A DNA stretch of 34,517 nucleotides from Saprospiraceae bacterium. Lineage in GTDB: Bacteria > Bacteroidota > Bacteroidia > Chitinophagales > Saprospiraceae. A model generated the notes under the pieces. The model was not told the origin of the DNA. It did not search any database and saw nothing but the letters and a program-made list of their open reading frames with translations. The translations under genes and the position numbers were made by a program. Below, in pieces: positions 16,001-24,917 of the stretch (position 1 is the stretch's first letter; every line of letters starts with the position of its first letter). Location: the NCBI GenBank assembly GCA_020437105.1, contig JAGQWR010000005.1, forward strand, positions 1 to 34,517, read 5' to 3'.

Positions 16001-19000
16001 CTACTTCAACACCGTTACATCCCCTTTCAACCACTCTATCCGGCCATCGGGGTACTCGATTTCGGCCATCCAGACAAAAACACCAGGGTTTACATCCACG
16101 CCCCTCGATTTGCCTTCCCAGCCATAAGCCGGATCATTGGGTTGGAAATTGTATGCTTCATGCACCTTCTCCCCCCAGCGATCATAAATCCGGAAACTGT
16201 GAATTTTTGATATACTACCCTCCGCTGCATAGATCATAAAGAGATCATTCAGCCCATTGTGATTTGGAGAGAAGACATTGGGAATATAAATGCGATTCGC
16301 TTTATCTACTATTATCCGAATGGTGGCTTCGGCCAGACAACCATCCTTGTTTTCTACCAAAATATGATAGTCTGTGGTTTCTAAAGGTGTGGCGACCGGC
16401 GTGAGACAATCGGCACAACTCAGGGTAGCTGAAGGTGTCCAGATAATCGTATCAATTTCCGACAGCGGCAGATTTGTCGCTGCGGCAATTTGATAATCAT
16501 CACCCAGCAAAATAGTCGTTTCAGCTTCCACAAATACTTCCATGAGTATGGGATCGGGCACGCTGGCGATGGTTTCCAGCATACAGCCTTCTGCATCCTG
16601 AATCACTACCTCGTAAGTGCCCGAACTCAATCCGTCAAAAAAGGCGCTTGAAGCGAATGCGACTCCCCCGTTTATGGAGTAGGTATAGGGCCCCGTGCCT
16701 CCTAAAACATCCATAATCTCCAGGCTGCCCGATTCCCCGATACAGGGTGGTGTTTGCACCGCTACAGAAAGATCTTCCAGGAAACTGGCCGTAACGACCA
16801 CCTCATCGCTATCCGTACAGCCATTTTGGATATTGGTGATTTCTAAGCTGTAATTTCCGGGAGCACTCACGGATGGATTGGGACTATTCGCGCCCCCGTC
16901 TATTGTTCCGCTCCAGGCGAATGTGATCAATCCGGCAGGTAAACTAGCGCTTCCATCCAGATTGCCGAATTCCTGAAAACAGTTGAGGTGGATCGAAGTT
17001 CCGGCATCTGCCACGGGTGGCACAATGTCCTGAAAAACGTCAACCTGTACCGTATCCGCACAGGCATTACTGGTATTTAAGACAATCAATTCATAGGTAC
17101 CCGGCTGATCGACCGTTGGCATCAGTGGGTCGGCTCCAGGCTGGATAGCACTTCCGGAAAGCGTGTTCCAGGTAAATTGATAATCAATTCCTGTTGAGCT
17201 GCCGCTTGCATCAAGTATCGCAGTGGTCTGAATACAGGTCAAAAGATCATCCGCATTCAGCAGGGCTACCGGATAATTTTGATCCAAGGTAACTACTACC
17301 GTATCAGCACTCATACAGCCATTCGATGCATCGGAAATAACAAAAATGTAGAGCCCCGCATCTGAAACAGGAAGCAAAACATCCATACCCAAAGGCTGCC
17401 CCGAATTGTCAGTCCATTCATAGCTTATATCCGGACCAGCCGAAGAATTTCCGGCATCCAGATTATCAACAGGAACCAGGCAATCGAGGGTAAGATCCGG
17501 CCCGGCATTCGCAGTCGGAAAATTAAAATCTGCACTGAGCATGACCGAATCAATGGCCACACATCCATTGTTGTTATTACTGACCACAAAGTAGTAGCTG
17601 CCTGCCAAATCGGCTAATTGCACCAGGTCGCTTCCCAATAGACCGCCTCCTGCATCCAGCCATTGGTAGGTGATATTCGGACCCACAGAAGAGCCGCCGC
17701 CGTTTAAGTTTATAATCGGATTATAACAATTCAGCACCGCATCTGTCCCGGCATTTGAAACAGGAAGTACAACATCCATTTCTACTTCTGCCGAATCGAG
17801 GGTACTACATCCGTTTAGGGTATTGAGCACTTCCAGATAATATACACCGGCCTGATTCACCATCAGACTAGCTTGATCACCAAGCACCGTACCGCCTGCA
17901 TCTGTCCATGAATAAACGATATCTGCTCCGGTACTTGTACTCAAACCTTCCAGGATGGTATCCGGCACAAAACAATTCAGGAGTTGATCCAAACCGGCAT
18001 CCGAAACAGGAAAGGCAAAATCGGTACTTACCAGCATCGAATCCAGACTGGAACAACCATTTACGGTATTCAGGATTTCCAGATAATAGATCCCCGCATC
18101 CGAAACAGGGCTGCTAATTTGATCTGTGATCAACTGGCCATTGCTGTCTGTCCAGAAATAGCTATAAGTTGGTTGCTGATCAGAACCGCTGCCGTCGAGC
18201 AAGCCGTCGGCCTGAAAACAATTCAGTAGAATATCAGAGCCTGCCTCTGTCAGGGGCTGAGCTATATCTATATCGACCATAACTGATGCGGAAGACAAGC
18301 AGCCATTTGCGATATTTTGAATACTTAGATTATAGATCCCCGGGCTGCTTACATCCAGATATTGGCTTGTGCCCAGGGAGTTTCCGGTGGCATCTTCCCA
18401 TGCATAAATAATGTCCGATCCTTGCGAGCTTCCGGAGCCGCCAAGTGTAATCATTGGTTGATAACAATTAATGATTCCGTCGGGGCCGGCATCACTTAAG
18501 GGGCTCAGGGTATCCTGGAGTACTTCCACGCTACTATTAGAGATACATCCATTACTCAAGTCTGTTACCGAAAGGGTATAGACATCATCTGCCATCACAG
18601 AAATCTGATCTCCCTGACCCACCAGCATACCGTTGGAGTCATACCAGTTTAATTCAAATCCGGGTCCGCTATCGGAGTTGCCTCCGTCTAACAACACACT
18701 ACCCACAGCACAGGTCAGGGTATCATTTGGACCGGCATCTGATAATGGCGCACTATCATCGAGTTGCACCAATACAGTGGAAGTATCTGCGCAACCATTA
18801 GACAGATCGATTACGATCAGGGAGTAATTGGCTGCCGCCGAAACATCTATCAATGGATCTGTTCCGACCAGAATATTATTGGCGTTATACCAGGCGTAGG
18901 AAAAGGTGGGCCCGCTACTGGAATTGCTGCCATCAAGTCCGACCTGATTAGCGTTGCAATCCAGTATCTGATCCATCCCGGCATCGGAAATGGGCTGGGT

Positions 19001-22000
19001 AAAATCGGCGATTAATTCCAGGGAGTCCAGGTTGGTACAACCATTGTTGATGTCTGTAATTTCCAGAAAATAAGTGCCGGGTGCATTTACCAAAATGACC
19101 AGGCTATCGTCAATAAAGACTCCGCCATCATCACTCCAGATAACTTCAAAATCGTCGGGCAAGAGGCTCGTAACTCCTTCCAGATTCAGACTCGGGATAC
19201 TACAGTTTATGGTATTATCCAGACCAGCCTCAATATCCGGGATGGCAATATTTTCAATTACTTGTACCTGGGCCGAGTCGATGCAGCCATTGAGTGTATT
19301 TTCTACAACCAATGTATAATCACCGATCTGGTTTACATTCAAAATAGGGTTGTTACCCAATATATTGCCATTGGAATCGCTCCAGGAATAGATGATACCC
19401 GGGCCGCCGGCAGAGTTGCTGCCATCCAAATCAACATTCGCAATAATACAGGTGAGTGCCCCGTCCGGACCCGGATCTACCTGTGGGATGACCGTATCTT
19501 CATCGATGAGCACTTCCGAAGAAGCACTACAGCCGTTGTCGGTATTAAGCACATTCAGCGTGTAAATGCCGGGAGTATTTACCTCCTGAGTCGGATTGTT
19601 TCCGATTGGGGATCCCTGTTCATTTAACCATTCAAAATCCCAGTTTGCGGGTGGGATATTCTGATCGTCGCCCAGGGTTATTTGTGGCGAAAAACAGGTC
19701 AGAATAGAATCCGGACCCGTTATTGCCAGCGGAGAAATGGTATCCAGGCTCACAAGTGCCAAGGCTGTATCGATGCAATTGTTGTCCAGGTTTTCAACGA
19801 TAAAATAATAACTTCCGGCCTCATTTACATTCAGCGTAAGCGCAGTACCCAAACTGGTTCCGATTGCGTCCTGCCAATTATATACGATGTTTGGCCCCGT
19901 GCTCGAATTACTTCCATTCAGCGTAAGCGCCGACACATCGCAATTGAGAATCTGATCGATTCCGGCATCTGCAACAGGGGCATTGAGATCCTGAAATACC
20001 TCCACTTGGGAGGTATCCGAGCAACCGCTGGTTTGGTTGGTCGCGACTAATTCATAAATACCCGATTCTGTTACGGATATATTTGGATCATTGCCAATGA
20101 CCATGCCGTTAGGGTCGAGCCATTCAAGAATAATATTGATCCCCTGGTCGGAGTTGGATCCGTCCAGCAAAACAGGGTCTCCAGTGCAGTCGAGCGTAAA
20201 ATCGGGTCCGGCATCAGAAACGGGCGTAGTGAAATCACTCCCGACAAATACTGTATCAAATGCCGAACAGCCATTCGAGGCATCGAGAATCTCAATCACA
20301 TAATTGCCGCCTGCTCCCACTGATTGAACAGGATCAGTGCCGAGGGGCTGGTTGCCCGGATCATACCATTGTACGGAAATACCCGGACCACCGGAGGAGT
20401 TGCTTCCATCGAGATCTATGCCGGGATTAAAGCAATTTAGAATCATATCGGGTCCGGCATCCGCATCCAACTGGCTGACCTCAGAAGACACGAACACCCC
20501 GCTAATGCCCATACAACCATTGGTCGGATTTGAAATGATCAGGGTGTAAAGACCGGAGTCGCAAACGACAGGACTCAACTCTGTGGACGAAAAATTTGGT
20601 CCGGACCAGTTGTAATTATAGCTACTTCCGTTTGTGGAATTGCTGGCGTCGAGCGTAATACAATCGTTTAGGCAATCGATGGTATCCGGTTCGACAATAT
20701 CGACTTCGATGGTTTCAAAATCAATATTCACCATGACGGTTGTTGTAGCCGAACAGCTTACATTACCTGAGCTATGGGTCACCGTGAGGGTGTATTCGCC
20801 CCCGCAACTAACCGTAATAATGGGCTGGGTACTACTTCCGAAAATACAGCCCGGAGAGGGACCTGTCCATTGATATTGCATGCCGGGACCCACATTGGAA
20901 GCCGTGCCATCCAGGAAGACAATTGGATTACTGCAATCGATATTCCCGGAAGGAATAATGACTGCGCTTGGGTCCAGTACGATCAGATTCAGGAAGATGG
21001 TACTGTCGCAATTATATGCATTGGGAACCACCTCGGTGTAAAATCCGCTGTTGCAATAGGTTGTTCCGGCAACGGTTACACAATCGCCACTACAGACCGC
21101 TTCCGTTAGGTTGGTCATCGAGTTTGGGCTAACGGTGAGGTGTGTCAGAATAGTACTATCACAACCATTACTGGAAAAGAAAAAATCAAAGTAAGTGCCG
21201 GTTGTAGTTTGAAATCCACCGCCTGCGAAGTAGGATTCACCCTGACAGATCGTGACATCCACTTCTGTTTCGGAGCCGGCTGGATAAACGGGAGGACCAG
21301 CGGTGCAAATACTTTGGACATTGGTAGAACCTCCGGTTGAGGCTGTAAATCCGCAGTAGCCGGTGGTGAGTCCGCCAAAACAATTATTGATAATATCATA
21401 GCTCCCCGACAGATAGGTGACACCATCGAATGAAATGGTATAACTATTTCCTACCGGATTCCAGGTAAAGGAAACCGTATGGTCTTGTCCGTCTTCAATA
21501 TTTGGGAGGGGGGCCGGGCCATTAATCGGCGGACCGATATTTCCATTCACATCAACGGAAATATGATCCTGTGGCACATCTCCCATGGCAGCACCATTAT
21601 CCCAGGTGTCAAATTCGATGATAAAAGAGTTGAGGATGCCGCCTGCTCCAATAGATCCGCCTGTAACACCACAGGCACTTAATCCGGCCGGATCGTTTTG
21701 ATACACCATACAAATCCCGTCTGCTCCGTTGGCGTCAACGGTGCCAAAATTCAGGACCATCGTATTGGTAAAAGGCTGCGTAAAATCAACAGGTGCCGGT
21801 TGCCAGGCACAGCCACTCTGACCTGTAGCACTTGAAGTCAGCTGGATACAATTGGCGGCGGTTTGAATGGCCGACCCGACAGGTTGCATATTAATTGGCG
21901 GAGCAACAGGATCACCGTTTGTGAGTCGAATCTGAAACGTTCCACCTGCGCCTTCCGGCCAAATCCGGATAAAATAAGTCTGGCCTGGAATCAGGTTATC

Positions 22001-22405
22001 AAACTGCATAATGGGCATAATGGTGTTGCCACAATTATCATCAGCGGTACAGGCAATTAGGCTAAGATTATTACAGGGACCCAGATACAGGGCCATGGCC
22101 GCATTACTCATAGTACCCGGCAGGGTAGCAATATCGAGATCACCGGAAGCCGGAATAACCACCGAAAACCAGATATCCACGGAGATGGATGCTGCACATC
22201 CCGGATCGGGCACGCCCGAATTGGTCATACCGACCGTTGAATAAGTCTGAAAGGCGGTCATATTATTCGGAAGGGAGACCGCCGCACAAGGCGTATTTTG
22301 TGCGTTTAGTCTTGCTGGTCCCAAAAACAGAACCAGAAAAAACAGCAGACAGGAGACGCTAACAAAAAAGGAATATATCCACTTTTGGGTAAGGTGTTTT
22401 CTCAT
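16001..22405 (-). CDS. Giant secreted lectin-like protein with 15 tandem repeats and T9SS type B sorting domain
   Basis: This 2134-residue protein starts with a signal peptide (residues 1-35, FFVSVSCLLFFLVLFLG then LNAQ). Residues 36-165 resemble a pre-peptidase C-terminal beta domain. Residues 170-365 resemble an L-type (legume-like) lectin, with FIIEFDTWDNG and DHISVDVNGN. Shorter modules follow, including GESYFAGGGF and CDSTI motifs. About residues 645-1875 are fifteen repeats of roughly 82 residues (DAGPD..L.C...LDGSNS..GP, then Y.W and NGC). A SprB-like module, a PKD-like module and the T9SS type B tail (about 2039-2134, YIPNVFSPNHNG to KGDVTVLK) end the chain. It is probably a surface adhesin binding carbohydrate. 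Confidence 0.9.
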   Translation of the reverse strand: MRKHLTQKWIYSFFVSVSCLLFFLVLFLGPARLNAQNTPCAAVSLPNNMTAFQTYSTVGMTNSGVPDPGCAASISVDIWFSVVIPASGDLDIATLPGTMSNAAMALYLGPCNNLSLIACTADDNCGNTIMPIMQFDNLIPGQTYFIRIWPEGAGGTFQIRLTNGDPVAPPINMQPVGSAIQTAANCIQLTSSATGQSGCAWQPAPVDFTQPFTNTMVLNFGTVDANGADGICMVYQNDPAGLSACGVTGGSIGAGGILNSFIIEFDTWDNGAAMGDVPQDHISVDVNGNIGPPINGPAPLPNIEDGQDHTVSFTWNPVGNSYTISFDGVTYLSGSYDIINNCFGGLTTGYCGFTASTGGSTNVQSICTAGPPVYPAGSETEVDVTICQGESYFAGGGFQTTTGTYFDFFFSSNGCDSTILTHLTVSPNSMTNLTEAVCSGDCVTVAGTTYCNSGFYTEVVPNAYNCDSTIFLNLIVLDPSAVIIPSGNIDCSNPIVFLDGTASNVGPGMQYQWTGPSPGCIFGSSTQPIITVSCGGEYTLTVTHSSGNVSCSATTTVMVNIDFETIEVDIVEPDTIDCLNDCITLDASNSTNGSSYNYNWSGPNFSSTELSPVVCDSGLYTLIISNPTNGCMGISGVFVSSEVSQLDADAGPDMILNCFNPGIDLDGSNSSGGPGISVQWYDPGNQPLGTDPVQSVGAGGNYVIEILDASNGCSAFDTVFVGSDFTTPVSDAGPDFTLDCTGDPVLLDGSNSDQGINIILEWLDPNGMVIGNDPNISVTESGIYELVATNQTSGCSDTSQVEVFQDLNAPVADAGIDQILNCDVSALTLNGSNSSTGPNIVYNWQDAIGTSLGTALTLNVNEAGSYYFIVENLDNNCIDTALALVSLDTISPLAITGPDSILTCFSPQITLGDDQNIPPANWDFEWLNEQGSPIGNNPTQEVNTPGIYTLNVLNTDNGCSASSEVLIDEDTVIPQVDPGPDGALTCIIANVDLDGSNSAGGPGIIYSWSDSNGNILGNNPILNVNQIGDYTLVVENTLNGCIDSAQVQVIENIAIPDIEAGLDNTINCSIPSLNLEGVTSLLPDDFEVIWSDDGGVFIDDSLVILVNAPGTYFLEITDINNGCTNLDSLELIADFTQPISDAGMDQILDCNANQVGLDGSNSSSGPTFSYAWYNANNILVGTDPLIDVSAAANYSLIVIDLSNGCADTSTVLVQLDDSAPLSDAGPNDTLTCAVGSVLLDGGNSDSGPGFELNWYDSNGMLVGQGDQISVMADDVYTLSVTDLSNGCISNSSVEVLQDTLSPLSDAGPDGIINCYQPMITLGGSGSSQGSDIIYAWEDATGNSLGTSQYLDVSSPGIYNLSIQNIANGCLSSASVMVDIDIAQPLTEAGSDILLNCFQADGLLDGSGSDQQPTYSYFWTDSNGQLITDQISSPVSDAGIYYLEILNTVNGCSSLDSMLVSTDFAFPVSDAGLDQLLNCFVPDTILEGLSTSTGADIVYSWTDAGGTVLGDQASLMVNQAGVYYLEVLNTLNGCSTLDSAEVEMDVVLPVSNAGTDAVLNCYNPIINLNGGGSSVGPNITYQWLDAGGGLLGSDLVQLADLAGSYYFVVSNNNNGCVAIDSVMLSADFNFPTANAGPDLTLDCLVPVDNLDAGNSSAGPDISYEWTDNSGQPLGMDVLLPVSDAGLYIFVISDASNGCMSADTVVVTLDQNYPVALLNADDLLTCIQTTAILDASGSSTGIDYQFTWNTLSGSAIQPGADPLMPTVDQPGTYELIVLNTSNACADTVQVDVFQDIVPPVADAGTSIHLNCFQEFGNLDGSASLPAGLITFAWSGTIDGGANSPNPSVSAPGNYSLEITNIQNGCTDSDEVVVTASFLEDLSVAVQTPPCIGESGSLEIMDVLGGTGPYTYSINGGVAFASSAFFDGLSSGTYEVVIQDAEGCMLETIASVPDPILMEVFVEAETTILLGDDYQIAAATNLPLSEIDTIIWTPSATLSCADCLTPVATPLETTDYHILVENKDGCLAEATIRIIVDKANRIYIPNVFSPNHNGLNDLFMIYAAEGSISKIHSFRIYDRWGEKVHEAYNFQPNDPAYGWEGKSRGVDVNPGVFVWMAEIEYPDGRIEWLKGDVTVLK
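16780..20475 (-). repeat. Fifteen tandem repeats of about 246 bp inside the lectin-like gene
   Basis: Each unit encodes about 82 residues with an N-terminal DAG.D motif, L.C, LDGS.S, a central Y.W or similar and a C-terminal NGC, so most units contain two Cys that could form one disulfide. Two degenerate units precede the array. The unit boundaries given are approximate and come from the protein pattern. Confidence 0.8.
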
Positions 22406-22558
22406 AGGATTGCCTTTTTAACTTCAGGTGTTGCCCTTAAAAGTCGCAGCAGCCCCTGGCGAAAACCAGTCGGAGCAGCTATCGACAGGGGAAGTTATTA
22501 AGGAAATAGCCCTTAGCCAAGTAATAGCAGAATTATCCCAATTCGAGTACCTCAGTGA
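22406..22558 (-). promoter_or_regulatory. Structured 5' leader of the lectin-like giant gene
   Basis: On the minus strand GTCGATAGC (22486-22478) can pair with GCTGCGAC (22450-22443), followed by TTTT. Inside, CTGG/CCAG forms a 6-nt-loop hairpin. CCCCTG (22491-22486) can instead pair with CAGGGG (22458-22453), which would break both other stems. Mutually exclusive folds of this kind are typical of attenuators or riboswitches, but no known riboswitch class was recognised. AAAGG precedes the ATG by about 9 nt. Confidence 0.3.
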
Positions 22559-23911
22559 TTAATTGTAGCGCAGCAGATCTCCTGTTAATTGCATCAGGGT
22601 CGTTTCGGTATTTTTCAGGTTAAAAACCGCGTTGAGTAGGGCCTGATTAGAATTAATGTAAGACAACTGGATGGTCCGGTAATCGAAGGAATTTATCAGT
22701 CCTCCTTTAAACCGCTCTTCGGAAATAGCCAGGTTTTGACGTGCGTTTTCCACCAATGATTTATTGAGTTCGACCAGGCGCAATTGATTTTGATAGGTAC
22801 CGTAAGCCGATTCCAGTTGTAGCAATAAAGTTTGTTGTAAGTCCTGGGTATTCAGGTAACTGATCTGCTCCTGCACTAAAGCGTTTTCAATCGCCCGCTG
22901 GCGAGCGCCCCCGCTATAGATCGTATAGGAAGCTGTAATATTCGCATAAGCATTAAAAGATTTCCCGGTGGCTGTACCAAACTCCTGCATCGTAAACGGA
23001 TTTACGGCATTGATTTTATTGACGCTCAAGCTATAGGTAGCGCCCGTGCTCAAGCTGACTCGGGGAGCCCGATTGCTTTGGGCAAGGTCTGTATTTAAGC
23101 TACTCAACTGCTGATTGATGAGAGCATTTCGCAGGTTTGTATTTCCGGATATCAAACGCTGGCGCAGTTCCTCCAGGTCTAGCACTGACGGCGGACTATC
23201 AAGTGGGTCGGTCAGTGTATAAGCTGTTTGTAACTCGTTTACACCCATGGCCCGATTTAAATTACGAATGGCATTTTGATAGCTTTCAACCTGTATCAGA
23301 TAGTTGGAAGAATCACTGAGAAAGGCGTCCTGTGTTTGCAAAATATCAAAGGTACTGGCCTGGCCATATTCCTGGCGAATATTTTGATAGGCTACCCGAT
23401 CAGCAGATAGCTGGAGTACCTCTTTCACTACGGCGAGCTGTTCTTCTGTGAGTTTAGCGAGGTAGTAACTCAGGATGACATTTTGAATGACATTCTCCAC
23501 AACTACATTGGCATTGCCTTGCGACTGCACTTCGAGCAGATCAAGTTGCTCTTTGCTGATCCGTACTTTAAATCCGTCGAAAAGAACCCAGGTTGCATCG
23601 AGCGTACCATTCGCTCCGGTAGCCAGACTCGTTGATTCCGGAAGGGCAACATTTGCCGGATTGCTTTGATCAGTGTAACTGTTGGGACCATTTACAACCA
23701 GCGAAATAGTTGGATAACGTCCGGCGGCCTCCCAGCTATTATTGTTTCGCGCAATATCCATACTTGCTTCCGCAATCTGGATTTGCAGGTGATTTTGTAG
23801 TGCCAACTCTACCGCATCCGACATACTTAAATTAACAGGAGCTTCCTGCGCAGTCAAATTCAGGTTGGCAAAAAGGGAGCAAAAAAGAACCAAAAACAGT
23901 CGATATTTCAT
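22559..23911 (-). CDS. TolC-family outer-membrane efflux protein
   Basis: This protein of about 450 residues is the outer-membrane channel expected for the RND pump encoded upstream. A signal peptide (MKYRLFLVLFCSLFANLNLTAQ) is followed by the two-fold repeat of long helices and strands typical of TolC, including AVELALQNHLQIQIAEASM and, in the second half, NQLRLVELNKSLVENARQNLAISEERFKGGLINSFDY. Three in-frame ATGs compete (23923, 23917, 23911); 23911 is chosen because it begins the signal peptide directly. It is the last gene of the efflux operon, 40 bp after the gtrA-like gene and 153 bp before the next giant gene. Confidence 0.9.
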   Translation of the reverse strand: MKYRLFLVLFCSLFANLNLTAQEAPVNLSMSDAVELALQNHLQIQIAEASMDIARNNNSWEAAGRYPTISLVVNGPNSYTDQSNPANVALPESTSLATGANGTLDATWVLFDGFKVRISKEQLDLLEVQSQGNANVVVENVIQNVILSYYLAKLTEEQLAVVKEVLQLSADRVAYQNIRQEYGQASTFDILQTQDAFLSDSSNYLIQVESYQNAIRNLNRAMGVNELQTAYTLTDPLDSPPSVLDLEELRQRLISGNTNLRNALINQQLSSLNTDLAQSNRAPRVSLSTGATYSLSVNKINAVNPFTMQEFGTATGKSFNAYANITASYTIYSGGARQRAIENALVQEQISYLNTQDLQQTLLLQLESAYGTYQNQLRLVELNKSLVENARQNLAISEERFKGGLINSFDYRTIQLSYINSNQALLNAVFNLKNTETTLMQLTGDLLRYN

Positions 23912-23951
23912 GATCATTTCCATAAGTGGTTTTCAAAAGTGCGACTGATCC

Positions 23952-24371
23952 TCAGTCGTTTGACAGAAAGCGTTTTTCAAAGGCAAAACGCTTGAGATAA
24001 AAATTATAAAAGAAGACAATGCCGGTAGCTACAAACTTCGTTAAGTATTGCCGCTCTCGAAAAAATGTCCCGGTATTTAATCCGGTAATGATGCCCGTAC
24101 TCAATAACAAACCGCCAAGAGAAACAAGTATAGCCAGCCAAAAAGCCGCTCTGGATTCCCGGCGAAGTACAAAAACGAAGCGCTTTTGTAAATAAAAATT
24201 TAGCAGCACCGCCGAGGAAAAAGAAATCACATTCGCAATAGCTGGTTGAAAAAACCGATCTACTAAAAGCATAAATAAACCATAATCAACTGCTGTCGCA
24301 ACAGCCGAAGTCATGGCAAAGCGGAGCTTGAGTTTAAACAGCTCCTGAAGCTTTTGGTAAATCGAAGCCAT
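23952..24371 (-). CDS. GtrA-like integral membrane protein
   Basis: This protein of 139 residues has four hydrophobic segments, at about 20-40, 45-62, 78-98 and 112-128. It resembles the GtrA/DPMS-like family, with FAMTSAVATAVDYGLFMLL and VISFSSAVLLNFYLQKRFVF being characteristic. Family members are thought to help flip lipid-linked sugars across the membrane. The ATG at 24371, 4 nt after the preceding stop, is preferred to the TTG at 24401, which would overlap that gene. Its position inside an efflux operon is unusual. Transport of polyprenyl-phosphate sugar here is family knowledge, not shown by the sequence. Confidence 0.8.
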   Translation of the reverse strand: MASIYQKLQELFKLKLRFAMTSAVATAVDYGLFMLLVDRFFQPAIANVISFSSAVLLNFYLQKRFVFVLRRESRAAFWLAILVSLGGLLLSTGIITGLNTGTFFRERQYLTKFVATGIVFFYNFYLKRFAFEKRFLSND

Positions 24372-24375
24372 AGGA

Positions 24376-24915
24376 TCAGGATTTTGATTTTTCCCGTTCA
24401 AAAAACTGCCTGACTTCTTCCCAGTTATTTACCCGCTCAAATCGATTTTCATCCACATTGTGCGTAGCTGTGAATAACAAGCCTTTTCCCTCAAATGCTT
24501 CGAGGTTATGGACGTGGTCATCAATCATATAGTCGGCGCGGATAACACTTTTGTATCCGCAAAAAACAACTTTTTTCCAGCTGATAAACGGAAAATGTTC
24601 CTGCAGCCAGTCATATTTATCTTCAAATGAATTGCGAAATTCCATAGCGGCTGTCACTACAAATACTTCATAATCTTCCAGCAGTTCTTTTATCACTTCC
24701 TGACTCCCGGGCATGACCGGCAAATCCCGGAAAAAGCCTTTGGCAAAAAGAGCCTCCCGCAGTTCTTTCGCCCCCGGAAGCTGGTACAATTTTTTGCCGT
24801 GGTAATCTTCGCTGTTTGGTTTTATGCCGAAGTGTTGTTCGTACAAACGGAGAAACTTTGGCACAACCTGTGCCATTACTTCATCCATATCTATCGCTAT
24901 ACGTTTCTTTTTCAT
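24376..24915 (-). CDS. 5'(3')-deoxyribonucleotidase-like HAD hydrolase
   Basis: This protein of 179 residues belongs to the HAD superfamily and resembles the NT5C-type 5'(3')-deoxyribonucleotidases, which dephosphorylate nucleoside monophosphates. Motif I is IAIDMDEVMA with Asp9 and Asp11, where most relatives have DMDGV. Motif II is FVVTAAME near residue 89 and motif IV is DYMIDDH near residue 130. LPVMPGSQEVIKEL near residue 70 matches the family cap region. The ATG at 24915 begins 2 bp after the stop of the RND gene, and in-frame codons further upstream overlap the pump. The protein is probably cytoplasmic. Why it lies between pump and outer-membrane genes is unclear. Confidence 0.82.
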   Translation of the reverse strand: MKKKRIAIDMDEVMAQVVPKFLRLYEQHFGIKPNSEDYHGKKLYQLPGAKELREALFAKGFFRDLPVMPGSQEVIKELLEDYEVFVVTAAMEFRNSFEDKYDWLQEHFPFISWKKVVFCGYKSVIRADYMIDDHVHNLEAFEGKGLLFTATHNVDENRFERVNNWEEVRQFFEREKSKS

Positions 24916-24917
24916 TT

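Noticed and set aside
22406..22558. Known riboswitch upstream of the lectin-like gene
   Set aside because: Conserved cores of common classes such as cobalamin, TPP, SAM or cyclic-di-GMP were not recognised, so only a generic structured leader is reported.
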